Below, in pieces: positions 24,590 through 31,894 of a stretch of 64,000 bases of DNA. This DNA is from Mesorhizobium sp. LMG 17147 (GTDB taxonomy: Bacteria; Pseudomonadota; Alphaproteobacteria; Rhizobiales; Rhizobiaceae): the NCBI RefSeq assembly GCF_024297145.1, contig NZ_JANCTC010000016.1, positions 40,458 to 104,457 on the forward strand, read 5' to 3'. A program made the position numbers and the translations under genes. How positions within the stretch are numbered: the first letter of the stretch is position 1; every line of letters begins with the position of its first letter. The notes beneath the pieces are model-generated. The model saw only the letters and a program-made list of their open reading frames with translations. It made no database searches and was not told where the DNA came from.

Positions 24590-24614
24590 CCACATCCTCC
24601 TTTGAGCAACATGG
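24590..24614 (-). promoter_or_regulatory. ROSE-type RNA thermometer hairpin covering the Hsp20 ribosome site
   Basis: On the minus strand the leader reads CCATGTTGCT, then CAAA, then GGAGGATGTGG just before the ATG at 24587. The first part can fold onto the Shine-Dalgarno sequence with several A-U/G-U pairs and a G opposite G, and contains TTGCT, the conserved UYGCU element of ROSE thermometers. By family knowledge such hairpins melt on heat shock and allow translation. The full leader is about 100 nt. Assignment is by motif and position. Confidence 0.72.
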
Positions 24615-24689
24615 ACACAATGAGACGCCAAGAGAGCCTTGACGCCTCCTGGACTTGCGCCGGCCCCATCTGGCGACCGGCGATTAGGT

Positions 24690-24717
24690 ATTTATAACAG
24701 TGCCTTACGGATTCAAG
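24690..24717 (-). promoter_or_regulatory. Candidate RpoH (sigma-32) heat-shock promoter
   Basis: On the minus strand CTTGAA (24712-24717) is a consensus -35 element for RpoH, followed after a short spacer by CTGTTATAAATA as the -10 region. Transcription from here would give a leader of roughly 100 nt, the size expected for a ROSE element. Confidence 0.55.
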
Positions 24718-24837
24718 GGCGTTATAGGAAAATTTTCAGCCAGACGAATGGTCGCAGAAAAACACGTCTATCCCGCCCGCCGGCAGGACCTCGCCGGTGG
24801 GCGGATGCCTCGGATGAAGAGCGTGGCCGCGCTCCGC

Positions 24838-25200
24838 TCAAGGTCGATCGACGGATGCTGTAAAACCGGTGACCGCGATGCTGTCGACCTCACGACCGCG
24901 ACCGGCGCCGGGAAGCTCCTCCAATTGATCCAATTGGCGTAACGCGTCCATGATGGCATCGAAGCTGACTGGTTCGGTTGCTCCCGGCGGCATGCGCAGC
25001 GCCGGCACCGACTCCACCGCACAGGCATCCGATGCCCATGACGAGAGGATTGCACGCTTCTCCTGGACGTCCAGCGTCACGTCGGTCAGCACGTCCTGAG
25101 GTCGCTCGAAATGCCGCGCCGGATGGAGCAACCGGTCGAGAAAAACATCAGGGCTCTCGGGCCCGATCGGGGGAAAACTCGTCGAAATGGTTCCTTCCAT
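24838..25200 (-). CDS. Hypothetical protein sharing a C-terminal module with the NDUFS4-like protein
   Basis: About 120 residues, no signal or membrane segment. I do not recognise a named family. Residues about 30-95 carry RPQDVLTDVTLDVQEKRAIL, then SSWASDACAVES and DAIMDALRQLDQLEE, which aligns with the end of the protein at 22727-23473. A longer frame continues to 25404, but the ATG at 25200 has GCGGAGGACC at good distance and is preferred. It lies upstream of, and in the same direction as, the heat-shock operon, and is divergent from degP. Confidence 0.7.
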   Translation of the reverse strand: MEGTISTSFPPIGPESPDVFLDRLLHPARHFERPQDVLTDVTLDVQEKRAILSSWASDACAVESVPALRMPPGATEPVSFDAIMDALRQLDQLEELPGAGRGREVDSIAVTGFTASVDRP

Positions 25201-25446
25201 CGATGGTCCTCCGCTTTGAATAATCTCCTTTGTTGACGTCATTTTGGTGGTTCTCGCGATTTCCACCAGCTGAAATTTTGGAGAGTTTCGACCAAATTTC
25301 AATGGCCCCGCAAGGCTACGTTTTTCGCGGTTCAGCCCACCATCAACATTTTTTCGAACCGGTGAAACAATCGCCGTGAATGTCAGTTCTTGCGTCTGGG
25401 ACAAGTCGCGCAGCAGCGCCAGGGCGGTCGGGCAGGAGAACCAATC

Positions 25447-26841
25447 ATGTCTTACATTTCCAGGAAGCGACTGTGCATTGGCTTCGTCGCAGGAATTTTG
25501 ATGCTCTCGGCTGGTGGCTTTGCTCCGGTTTCAGCACAGGAAATCCCGAACGACTTCAGCGCAATCGTGCGTCAGAAGCTGCCGGCCGTGGTCGCGATCA
25601 CGACAAGGCAGATCATCCAGGACCAAACGATGCTCGACGATTTTCTCAACCCCTTCGACAGCCGCGGGCCTGCCCAGCCGCAGGTGCGAGAAGCCCTTGG
25701 CTCCGGCTTCGTGGTCAGTCCCGAGGGCTACATCGTCACCAACAATCATGTCGTGGCCGACTCCACCGAAATCCGCGTCGTATTCTCCGACAAGGAGACT
25801 TCACCCGCGCGACTGGTGGGCCGCGATCCAGCAACCGACATCGCGGTGCTGAAGATCGATCCACGCCCCAACATGACGACCACCGCCTGGGGCGACTCAG
25901 ATGCAATGCAGCCGGGGGCCTGGACGATCGCGATTGGCAGTCCCTTCGGGCTCGGGGGAACCGTTACCGTCGGTGTTCTTTCCGCCCGCTCGCGCGACAT
26001 CCAGGCCGGCCCTTACGACGATTTCCTCCAGACAGACGCCTCGATCAATAGAGGCAATTCCGGCGGCCCCCTGTTTAACGCGCGCGGCGAAGTGATCGGG
26101 GTCAATACAGCCATCGTCTCTCCGTCTGGCGGCAGCATAGGCATCGGTTTCGCCGTGCCGTCCCGAACCGCACGAAGCGTTGCCGATCAGCTGATCCGCA
26201 CCGGCCGGATCGAGCGCGGGTTCATCGGAGTGCGTCTCCAGGAGGTGACGCCGTCGATTGCCCAGGCACTTGGCATATCGAGCACCAAGGGGGCGCTGGT
26301 CGCCTCGGTCGAGCCCGGCAGCCCGGCGGAGAAGGCCGGCTTACAATCGGGCGATGTAATCACCCGGTTCAACGGCAAAGACATCCAGGGCGTCCATGAC
26401 TTGACGCTGGCGGCAGCGAACGAAAAGCCAGGGTCGAAAGCGACGTTGACAAGGAACCGCGGCGGCTCCGAGCAGGAGGTGGAGCTGACCGTCGGTCAAC
26501 GCAAGGACGAGGAGGTGCAGACCGGTACCGTTCCGAGTCCGGAAGCGGCGGGCCAACGGCTCGGACTGTCGCTCAGCCCCATTCCGGACGAGGCGCGTCA
26601 ACAACTCGGTCTGCAGCCCGGAACCACCGGTGTGTTTATCCAGGAGGTGGCGCCAAATAGCCCCGCCGCCGAGAACGGCCTTCGGCCTGGTGACGTCATC
26701 GTCTCGGCCAACAACCGCAACGTGACGCAGCCGTCGGATGTCCAGCAAGAGTGGACGAAATCCCGCCAGCAGAAAAAGCCCATCCTGTTCCGCATCGAAA
26801 GGCAAGGGCAATCGCTTTTCGTTGCAGTGGCCGTGTCCTGA
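25447..26841 (+). CDS. degP: Periplasmic serine protease DegP/HtrA (Do family)
   Basis: 464 residues, exported. A signal sequence is followed by a trypsin-like domain with the catalytic triad: His in VTNNHVV, Asp in PATDIAVLKID, and Ser in RGNSGGPLFN. Two PDZ domains follow (about 265-350 starting RGFIGVRLQEVTPSI, and about 375-460 with TTGVFIQEVAPNSPAAENG). It degrades or refolds damaged envelope proteins. ATG at 25447 follows CAGGAGAACC. It is divergent from the 24838-25200 gene; the degenerate repeat follows its stop by 13 bp. Rhizobia normally have other degP paralogues, so this is likely an accessory stress copy. Confidence 0.92.
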   Translation: MSYISRKRLCIGFVAGILMLSAGGFAPVSAQEIPNDFSAIVRQKLPAVVAITTRQIIQDQTMLDDFLNPFDSRGPAQPQVREALGSGFVVSPEGYIVTNNHVVADSTEIRVVFSDKETSPARLVGRDPATDIAVLKIDPRPNMTTTAWGDSDAMQPGAWTIAIGSPFGLGGTVTVGVLSARSRDIQAGPYDDFLQTDASINRGNSGGPLFNARGEVIGVNTAIVSPSGGSIGIGFAVPSRTARSVADQLIRTGRIERGFIGVRLQEVTPSIAQALGISSTKGALVASVEPGSPAEKAGLQSGDVITRFNGKDIQGVHDLTLAAANEKPGSKATLTRNRGGSEQEVELTVGQRKDEEVQTGTVPSPEAAGQRLGLSLSPIPDEARQQLGLQPGTTGVFIQEVAPNSPAAENGLRPGDVIVSANNRNVTQPSDVQQEWTKSRQQKKPILFRIERQGQSLFVAVAVS

Positions 26842-26854
26842 CGCGGTGCTGCGT

Positions 26855-27068
26855 CAGACGAGGCGCACAGACGAAGAAATGGCCTTGATGGCCACCCTCA
26901 CGGCTGCCCTGGCAAGATTACCGGGTCTCGTGCACTATCACCGAGGCCGACCAGCAAATGGCCGCGAGCATGCCTGGCTGATGACCGACACATGCTGGAT
27001 TCGAAAGTCTGGCGATCGATATCAATCGCGCGTGTCGCCGCCGTAGGGTGTGGCACGCATTGAAGGGC
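26855..27068 (+). repeat. Direct repeat copy 2: relic of an isoaspartyl methyltransferase gene end
   Basis: A frame ending at 27046 reads RRTDEEMALMATL, HYHRGRPANGREHAWLMTDT and CWIRKS, clearly the same as the C-terminus of the enzyme at 14899-15756 (HRGRPANGIENAWLVTETYW). The first 235 codons of such a gene are absent; the preceding DNA is degP. DNA similarity continues past the stop. So this is a truncated second copy of the gene end and its flank, in the same orientation as copy 1. Confidence 0.75.
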
Positions 27069-27291
27069 GTTCCACGAAAGATCTATACCATTGTTCCAGT
27101 CTTGGCCTTCCCTGCAGGAAGTCGGGCAGTCCGCGGAATTCCAGCCAGCTTAGACAAGTGGCGAGCGCGATGTGGCCGACATGGAGCGGCGCCTCGAATT
27201 CGAGCTCGCGTTCCACGAAGTCGTAGGATTCGATAAGCTTCATCGTCATGGGATGGAGGCGTACGATGTCTTCGCGCGCGAAGTCTTCCAC
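27022..27291 (-). pseudogene. Glutathione S-transferase C-terminal fragment
   Basis: Encodes 89 residues matching the helical C-terminal domain of GSTs: PLHVGHIALATCLSWLEFRG, then LPDFLQGRPRLEQWYRSFVE and RPSMRATPY. The thioredoxin-like N-terminal glutathione-binding half is absent; upstream frames hold no continuation. Its 3' end overlaps the repeat at 26855-27068. It cannot be an active transferase, and is best read as a gene remnant. Confidence 0.72.
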
Positions 27292-27366
27292 GCCGATTCG
27301 AACGTGAAGGCGTTTCGCACTATCGTGACAATGCGGGAAGTGGTCGGCGCAGCGGATGCGCAGCCG

Positions 27367-27573
27367 CTATCCACTGCCTGAGTTTGCGGCTGTCCGGCAT
27401 TGCCCTTTCTGACCCGGAATATCAGTCAAGGTCCGAGCCTCAGTCGAAGTGCGCACTTCGAGACTGAAATCGCCGAAACGCGTCGCGCGGGCGGCCAGCG
27501 CACGAAGCCCGGCCGCTACGACTTCCTTGCCGATCCGGTCGCGTGGAATCGCCGCGATCCTGTGGCTTCGCAT
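27367..27573 (-). pseudogene. N-terminal relic of an isopropylmalate/tartrate dehydrogenase-type gene
   Basis: The 68-residue frame begins MRSHRIAAIPRDRIGKEVVA, then AGLRALAARATRFGDFSLEV. This resembles the start of tartrate/D-malate dehydrogenases, whose opening reads IAAIPGDGIGKEV; here the conserved Gly-Asp-Gly has become Arg-Asp-Arg. The remaining 280 or so residues of the enzyme are missing. Together with the GST fragment it marks a zone of gene loss. Confidence 0.6.
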
Positions 27574-27632
27574 CGGTCCGGTTCTCCCTTGTGGCGCTAA
27601 CCTCCTGTGGCAGTGGAGGCCGGATGCCGCTG

Positions 27633-28106
27633 TTACCGCAAATGGTCAATCAAACCGTTCAGCAGGAGCAGCAACGCCCCAGCGACGACAGCCGCGGCCG
27701 CGTCGTCCAGCATAATGCCGGCCCCACCCCTTACCTTGTCGTGCATGATACGGATGGGCCAAGGCTTGACGACGTCGAAAAACCGGAAAGCAAGGAAGCC
27801 TGCTGCCCACCAGAGTGGGTCGATCGGGAGCATGGAAAGTGTCGCGGCGGCGCCGAAGGTCTCATCGATGACGACGATCTGCGGGTCCTCCGTCCCGGTA
27901 CGGGAGATGACATGCGACGACGCCCATACGCCGACGGCGAACAGGGCCGCATAGGCAAGCACGGTCAGCCAAGGCCATGCCGGTATCAGAGCTGCGGCAA
28001 CAGCCACTCCAACCATTGCGCCGGCCGTGCCCGGCCATATTGGAGATAATCCCGCGCCGACAGAGGTCGCGAGCAGGTAGGCAAACTTGGGTGGAAATTT
28101 ATGCAT
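27633..28106 (-). CDS. pgpA: Phosphatidylglycerophosphatase A-like protein
   Basis: About 157 residues, inner membrane, with roughly four membrane segments. The PgpA family pattern is seen: KFAYLLATSVGAGLSPIWPG and GTAGAMVG at the N-terminus, then IVVIDETFGAAATL and FLAFRFFDVVKPWP. The enzyme removes phosphate from phosphatidylglycerophosphate. The start at 28106 matches the family N-terminus; in-frame starts at 28145 and 28151 exist and the ribosome site is weak in each case. It is divergent from a CDP-alcohol phosphotransferase gene, so the two may provide a side route of phospholipid synthesis. Confidence 0.82.
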   Translation of the reverse strand: MHKFPPKFAYLLATSVGAGLSPIWPGTAGAMVGVAVAAALIPAWPWLTVLAYAALFAVGVWASSHVISRTGTEDPQIVVIDETFGAAATLSMLPIDPLWWAAGFLAFRFFDVVKPWPIRIMHDKVRGGAGIMLDDAAAAVVAGALLLLLNGLIDHLR

Positions 28107-28379
28107 CGAGTTTCGGCCGGCTTCCCGAGGATGGCAAGCAATCATAGTCACATCGTTCGGGTGCGACCGCCAGACCGTCGGCCGATCTGCTCCGTCAGCC
28201 TGGCGAGCGCCTTAATCCGCCGGCCGCATTCGCCGAAAGAAATCGCTGTTGCGGCGAGTTGGGAATGTTGCTGGGTGCGGTCTCGGCCCGCTTTGACCAA
28301 TTGGAACGGTAGCGACGGTGGAACAAACCCGCAAATTGCTGGTAAAGCTCGGTGAAACGACATCATCAGAGGAGCCGCC

Positions 28380-29006
28380 ATGATCGCCGGTCTCATGAAA
28401 AGTCGCATCGACCCGCTATGGGAGCAGGCCGCTTCTCCGCTGATCGGGATCGGCATGACGCCGAACCAGGTTACGGCCAGCGGGCTCGTGCTCGTCGCTT
28501 TGTCGTCGGCGGCCTACGTCTATCACCATTCAAGCCTTGTCTTCGGCCTTTGCCTGGCGTTTGCCTTCACCTTCGATGCGCTGGACGGTGCTGTCGCCCG
28601 CCGAACAAATATGATCACCAAGGCCGGTGGCTATTTCGACGCTGTCGTCGACCGCTATCAGGAATTGGCCGTCTTTGCGGCTATCGGCTGGGTCGCCGAT
28701 CTGTGGGCGATCGCAATGTTCGCGTTCGCCGGCGGGATACTCACAAGTTACGCCAAGGCGCGGACGGCGCTGGAAATCCCTGTGGAAAACCATGGTTGGC
28801 CGGATTTCTTCGAGCGGATGGAACGTCTGGTTTTCATTTGCGTGCTGCTCGCCGCCGACGGAGTCGCGGCCGCCCTGGGCGCGGCATCGCCCTGGATTCT
28901 GGCGGGTGGGTTCGCGCTTTACGCAGTGCTGGCCAACGCCACAGCGCTGCAACGGATCAGTCGCGCATTCACAATGCTGAAACGAGCCGACGGAAAGCAG
29001 CCGTGA
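28380..29006 (+). CDS. CDP-alcohol phosphatidyltransferase family protein
   Basis: 208 residues with about six hydrophobic segments. The family signature D-G-X2-A-R-X8-G-X3-D-X3-D is complete in ALDGAVARRTNMITKAGGYF plus DAVVDR. The reaction joins a CDP-activated lipid to an alcohol, as in PgsA-type enzymes, and the sequence is closer to phosphatidylinositolphosphate/archaetidyl synthase-like members than to housekeeping PgsA, so the acceptor alcohol is uncertain. ATG at 28380 follows GAGGAGCCGCC. The divergent neighbour is pgpA-like. Confidence 0.83.
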   Translation: MIAGLMKSRIDPLWEQAASPLIGIGMTPNQVTASGLVLVALSSAAYVYHHSSLVFGLCLAFAFTFDALDGAVARRTNMITKAGGYFDAVVDRYQELAVFAAIGWVADLWAIAMFAFAGGILTSYAKARTALEIPVENHGWPDFFERMERLVFICVLLAADGVAAALGAASPWILAGGFALYAVLANATALQRISRAFTMLKRADGKQP

Positions 29007-29071
29007 GACTGCAGCCCACTTGCGCGTAGTCTCACATGAAGGTATATCATGCTTCACATGAGGAGGCAGTG

Positions 29072-29509
29072 ATGATGCTGGCGTTCGGAAATGTCGCCGA
29101 CGTGCTGGGCTTGCCGCCCAAGGAAACGGCTGCACGGTCGCCATTCGGGCTGATGGCTCGAATTGAAGACGGATTGCCCATCGGCGCGCTCGAACGCGTC
29201 TCACAATTGCTGGCACCGGCCGATGCCCAGTTCAAATATCGCCTCGTTCCAAAGGCAACCTATGAACGTCGCAAGAGGGGTGCTCTTCGACTGTCTTCGG
29301 AAGAGGGCATGCGGGTGGCACGAGTTGCTCGTGTATGGGACTTGGCCCTCGACGTCTGGAAGGTCGAAGATGAGGCTCGTGACTTTCTATTTCGGCCTCA
29401 TCCCATGCTGGAAGACCGGCGCCCGATCGAAATGGTTATCCAAAACGAGATCGGCGCCGAGCTGGTGATCGATATCCTTGCAGGCCTGAAGTACGGCACC
29501 GCCGCTTGA
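29072..29509 (+). CDS. Xre/MbcA/ParS-type antitoxin (DUF2384)
   Basis: About 145 residues. The N-terminal part carries a degenerate helix-turn-helix, and the C-terminal part matches the antitoxin/toxin-binding domain of the Xre-RES systems: ARVWDLALDVWKVEDEARDF, then LFRPHPMLEDRRPIEMV and IDILAGLKYG. ATG at 29072 has AGGAGGCAGTG in front and is preferred over an in-frame ATG at 29036. The stop overlaps the TTG of the RES toxin gene by 4 bases. By family knowledge it neutralises the toxin by blocking its active site and represses the operon. Confidence 0.88.
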   Translation: MMLAFGNVADVLGLPPKETAARSPFGLMARIEDGLPIGALERVSQLLAPADAQFKYRLVPKATYERRKRGALRLSSEEGMRVARVARVWDLALDVWKVEDEARDFLFRPHPMLEDRRPIEMVIQNEIGAELVIDILAGLKYGTAA

Positions 29510-29988
29510 CGGCGCAGATACTCGATCGGACGCTGCTGTGCTTCAGGATCGGCGATCCTGCCGGCACTTATCCGATCTTAGACGCGACGGGCTCGACGAT
29601 TGCGCCCGGCCGCTGGAACACGCCCGGCAGCCCGGTGATCTACGCCAGCGAGCATTATTCGACTGCCTTGCTGGAAAAGCTAGTGCACGGCAGCGGCAGA
29701 CTGCCGCCCAACCAGCACTACGTCCAGATCATGGTTCCGCGCGGGCTGAGCTACGAGACCTTTTCTCAGCCGTCGCTGCCGGGTTGGGACGTAATGCCGG
29801 CAAAGGTGAGCAAGGAATTCGGTGAGACTTGGTGTATCGAGCGCCGCAGCGCGATCGTAATCGTACCAAGCGTCGTGGCTCGCCTCGACAACAACGTGTT
29901 GATCAATCCGGCCCATCCGGAGTTTGCCTTGATCACAGCCAGCCTGCATCAGCCCGTGTATTGGGACAGGCGGCTGTTCGGTTCGTGA
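29506..29988 (+). CDS. RES-domain toxin (NAD+-degrading)
   Basis: 160 residues of the RES family, named for conserved Arg, Glu and Ser. Candidate active-site features are the Arg in LLCFRIGDP, the segment GRWNTPGSPVIYASEHYSTA with its Glu, and a C-terminal INPAHPEFALI typical of the family. Characterised members break down NAD+ and halt growth. Translation starts at TTG 29506 inside the antitoxin stop, a weak start that should keep toxin below antitoxin. The reading frame is intact and full length, so the pair looks functional. Confidence 0.88.
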   Translation: MTAQILDRTLLCFRIGDPAGTYPILDATGSTIAPGRWNTPGSPVIYASEHYSTALLEKLVHGSGRLPPNQHYVQIMVPRGLSYETFSQPSLPGWDVMPAKVSKEFGETWCIERRSAIVIVPSVVARLDNNVLINPAHPEFALITASLHQPVYWDRRLFGS

Positions 29989-30040
29989 GCGGGGCCGGGA
30001 GGGGAGGTTCCTGCCTCCTGCGGTCGATTGCTCAAACTCG

Positions 30041-31060
30041 TCAGCGCCAGCCCAAGCCCGGAGCGACATGGGTCAGGATCGCCTGGATGACGTGGGCATT
30101 GTAGTCGACGCCGAGCTGATTGGGGACGGTAAGCAGCAGCGTATCGGCCTCGGCGATGGCTTCGTCGCCCTTTAGCTGCTCGATCAGGACGTCCGGTTCG
30201 GCGGCATAGGAGCGGCCGAAGACGGCAAGCCTGTCTGCCTCGATATAACCGAAATGATCTCCGCTTTGGTTGCCGCCGAAATAGGCCCGGTCGCGATCGT
30301 CGACCAAAGCAAAAATGCTCCGGCTGACCGACACCCGCGGCTCGCGCGTGTGTGCGGCCGCCTTCCAGGCCTCACGAAAAGCCCGGATCTGTTCGGCCTG
30401 CTGGATGTGAAACGGCTTTCCGCCCTCATCGAATTTGAGCGTGGAGCTCTGCAGGTTCATCCCCAGTTTCGCCGCCCATTCGGCGGTGGCGTTTGTGGCG
30501 GCGCCCCACCAGATGCGCTCGCGCAGGCCCTCCGAGTGCGGCTCGACGCGAAGCAGGCCAGGCGGGTTGGGAAACATCGGCCGCGGGTTGGGCTGCGCAA
30601 AGCCTTTGCCCAGCAACACTTCGAGCAGCACTCCGGTGTGTCTGCGGGCCATGTCGGCATCGCTCTCGCCCTCTTGCGGGGCGTAGCCGAAGTAGCGCCA
30701 TCCCTCGATTACCTGCTCCGGCGAGCCGCGGCTGATGCCCAGCTGCAGACGCCCTCCGGCGATTAGGTCGGCGGCACCGGCGTCCTCCGCCATATAGAGC
30801 GGGTTCTCGTAACGCATGTCGATCACCGCCGTGCCGATCTCGATTCGGCTGGTCTTCGCCCCAACCGCTGCCAGCAGCGGGAAGGGCGAGGCGAGCTGGC
30901 GCGCGAAGTGATGCACGCGGAAATACGCGCCGTCCGCACCCAGCTCCTCGGCCGCGACAGCCAGCTCGACGGACTGCAAAAGCGCATCAGATGCCGTCCG
31001 GGTCTGTGATTGCGGCGAGGGCGTCCAGTGCCCGAACGAGAGGAAACCAATCTTCTTCAT
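30041..31060 (-). CDS. LLM-class flavin-dependent monooxygenase (luciferase-like)
   Basis: 339 residues, a bacterial-luciferase TIM barrel that uses FMNH2 or F420-type flavin to oxygenate or reduce small substrates. Typical segments are the N-terminal KKIGFLSFGHW, then GAYFRVHHFARQLASPFPLL, RLQLGISRGSPEQVI and the C-terminal region with VLIEQLKGDEAI. ATG at 31060; the ribosome site is weak. No flavin reductase or other clue to the substrate lies next to it. It is flanked by the RES toxin (convergent) and a VapC relic. Confidence 0.87.
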   Translation of the reverse strand: MKKIGFLSFGHWTPSPQSQTRTASDALLQSVELAVAAEELGADGAYFRVHHFARQLASPFPLLAAVGAKTSRIEIGTAVIDMRYENPLYMAEDAGAADLIAGGRLQLGISRGSPEQVIEGWRYFGYAPQEGESDADMARRHTGVLLEVLLGKGFAQPNPRPMFPNPPGLLRVEPHSEGLRERIWWGAATNATAEWAAKLGMNLQSSTLKFDEGGKPFHIQQAEQIRAFREAWKAAAHTREPRVSVSRSIFALVDDRDRAYFGGNQSGDHFGYIEADRLAVFGRSYAAEPDVLIEQLKGDEAIAEADTLLLTVPNQLGVDYNAHVIQAILTHVAPGLGWR

Positions 31061-31227
31061 GAAATAGCTAGCCTAGAGGGAAGACAGGTGCAGACTATGC
31101 TTCGACGCGGAGCAAAGCACTTCAAAAATGTTGCCCTAACGGCACTCTTCAAAGCCGCTCCGGCCGATTTGGGGTGAGGGCAGGCGACGAGTTTTGGCAA
31201 TGCAGAAGCACAATATGCGACCCGAAA

Positions 31228-31647
31228 ATGGACGCGTGGCGACGTGTGACGCTGGTCGACACCAACGTTCTGCTCGATCTTGTCACCAATGAACCGACTG
31301 GGCGGATTGGTCGATCGCCCAGCTTGAGGCGCAAAGCCTGAATGGGCCGCTGTTGATCAACGATGCTGTCTATGCCGAGTTGGCTTTCCAATACGGGGCG
31401 CATCGAGGATCTCGACGCGTTTCTTGACAAAGCTGGTCTCGAAATCGCTCCGATACCATAGGCAGCACTGTTCCTCGCGGGAAAGGTCTTTACCCAATAC
31501 GGGAGATCGAGCGGGTTGAGCACCGGCGTGCTGCCTGACTTCTTCATCGACGCGCCCATGCCGCGGTCAATGGGCTGCCGCTGCTCACGCGCGATGCTGG
31601 TCGCTATCGCATTTCCATCACTCAAGCTGATCGCACCGAACTCGTGA
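31228..31647 (+). pseudogene. Decayed VapC PIN-domain toxin without antitoxin
   Basis: Pieces of a PIN toxin appear in changing frames: RVTLVDTNVLLDLVTNEPT, WSIAQLEAQSLNGPLLINDA, VYAELAFQYG, AALFLAGKVFTQYGRSSG, LSTGVLPDFFIDA and LPLLTRDAGRYR, ending FPSLKLIAPNS before a stop at 31645-31647. An in-frame stop (CCATAG near 31460) and several frameshifts interrupt it. No antitoxin gene is seen upstream. A second ruined VapC besides the one at 5.6 kb. Confidence 0.75.
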
Positions 31648-31670
31648 ATAGCCCGCCGAAATAGGGTCCG

Positions 31671-31877
31671 CTAGGAAGGCGCCGCGAATGCGAGCACTAT
31701 CGCGATGAGGATCAACAGCGGCCCCATCCATCTAAAATGGGTTCCAAAGTTGGTCCACCATGCCCGCTGTTGGCCAGGGCGAGCTTGAGAGGGGTCCGAG
31801 AAAAATCCGAAGCCGACGCCAGCCATCCACAACCCGGCGCAGAACATGATGAACTCGTCGATGTAATTCGCGACCAC
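31671..31877 (-). CDS. Small two-helix membrane protein of unknown function
   Basis: 68 residues: MVANYIDEFIMFCAGLWMAG begins a first hydrophobic segment, a polar loop with PSQARPGQQRAWW follows, and a second helix (GPLLILIAIVLAFAA) ends the protein. I recognise no family. The start would be GTG at 31877, without a clear ribosome site, 17 bp after the stop of the aminotransferase gene on the same strand. The amphipathic composition argues for a real small membrane protein, but expression is uncertain. Confidence 0.45.
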   Translation of the reverse strand: MVANYIDEFIMFCAGLWMAGVGFGFFSDPSQARPGQQRAWWTNFGTHFRWMGPLLILIAIVLAFAAPS

Positions 31878-31894
31878 GCTTCGAAGCTTTCGAA

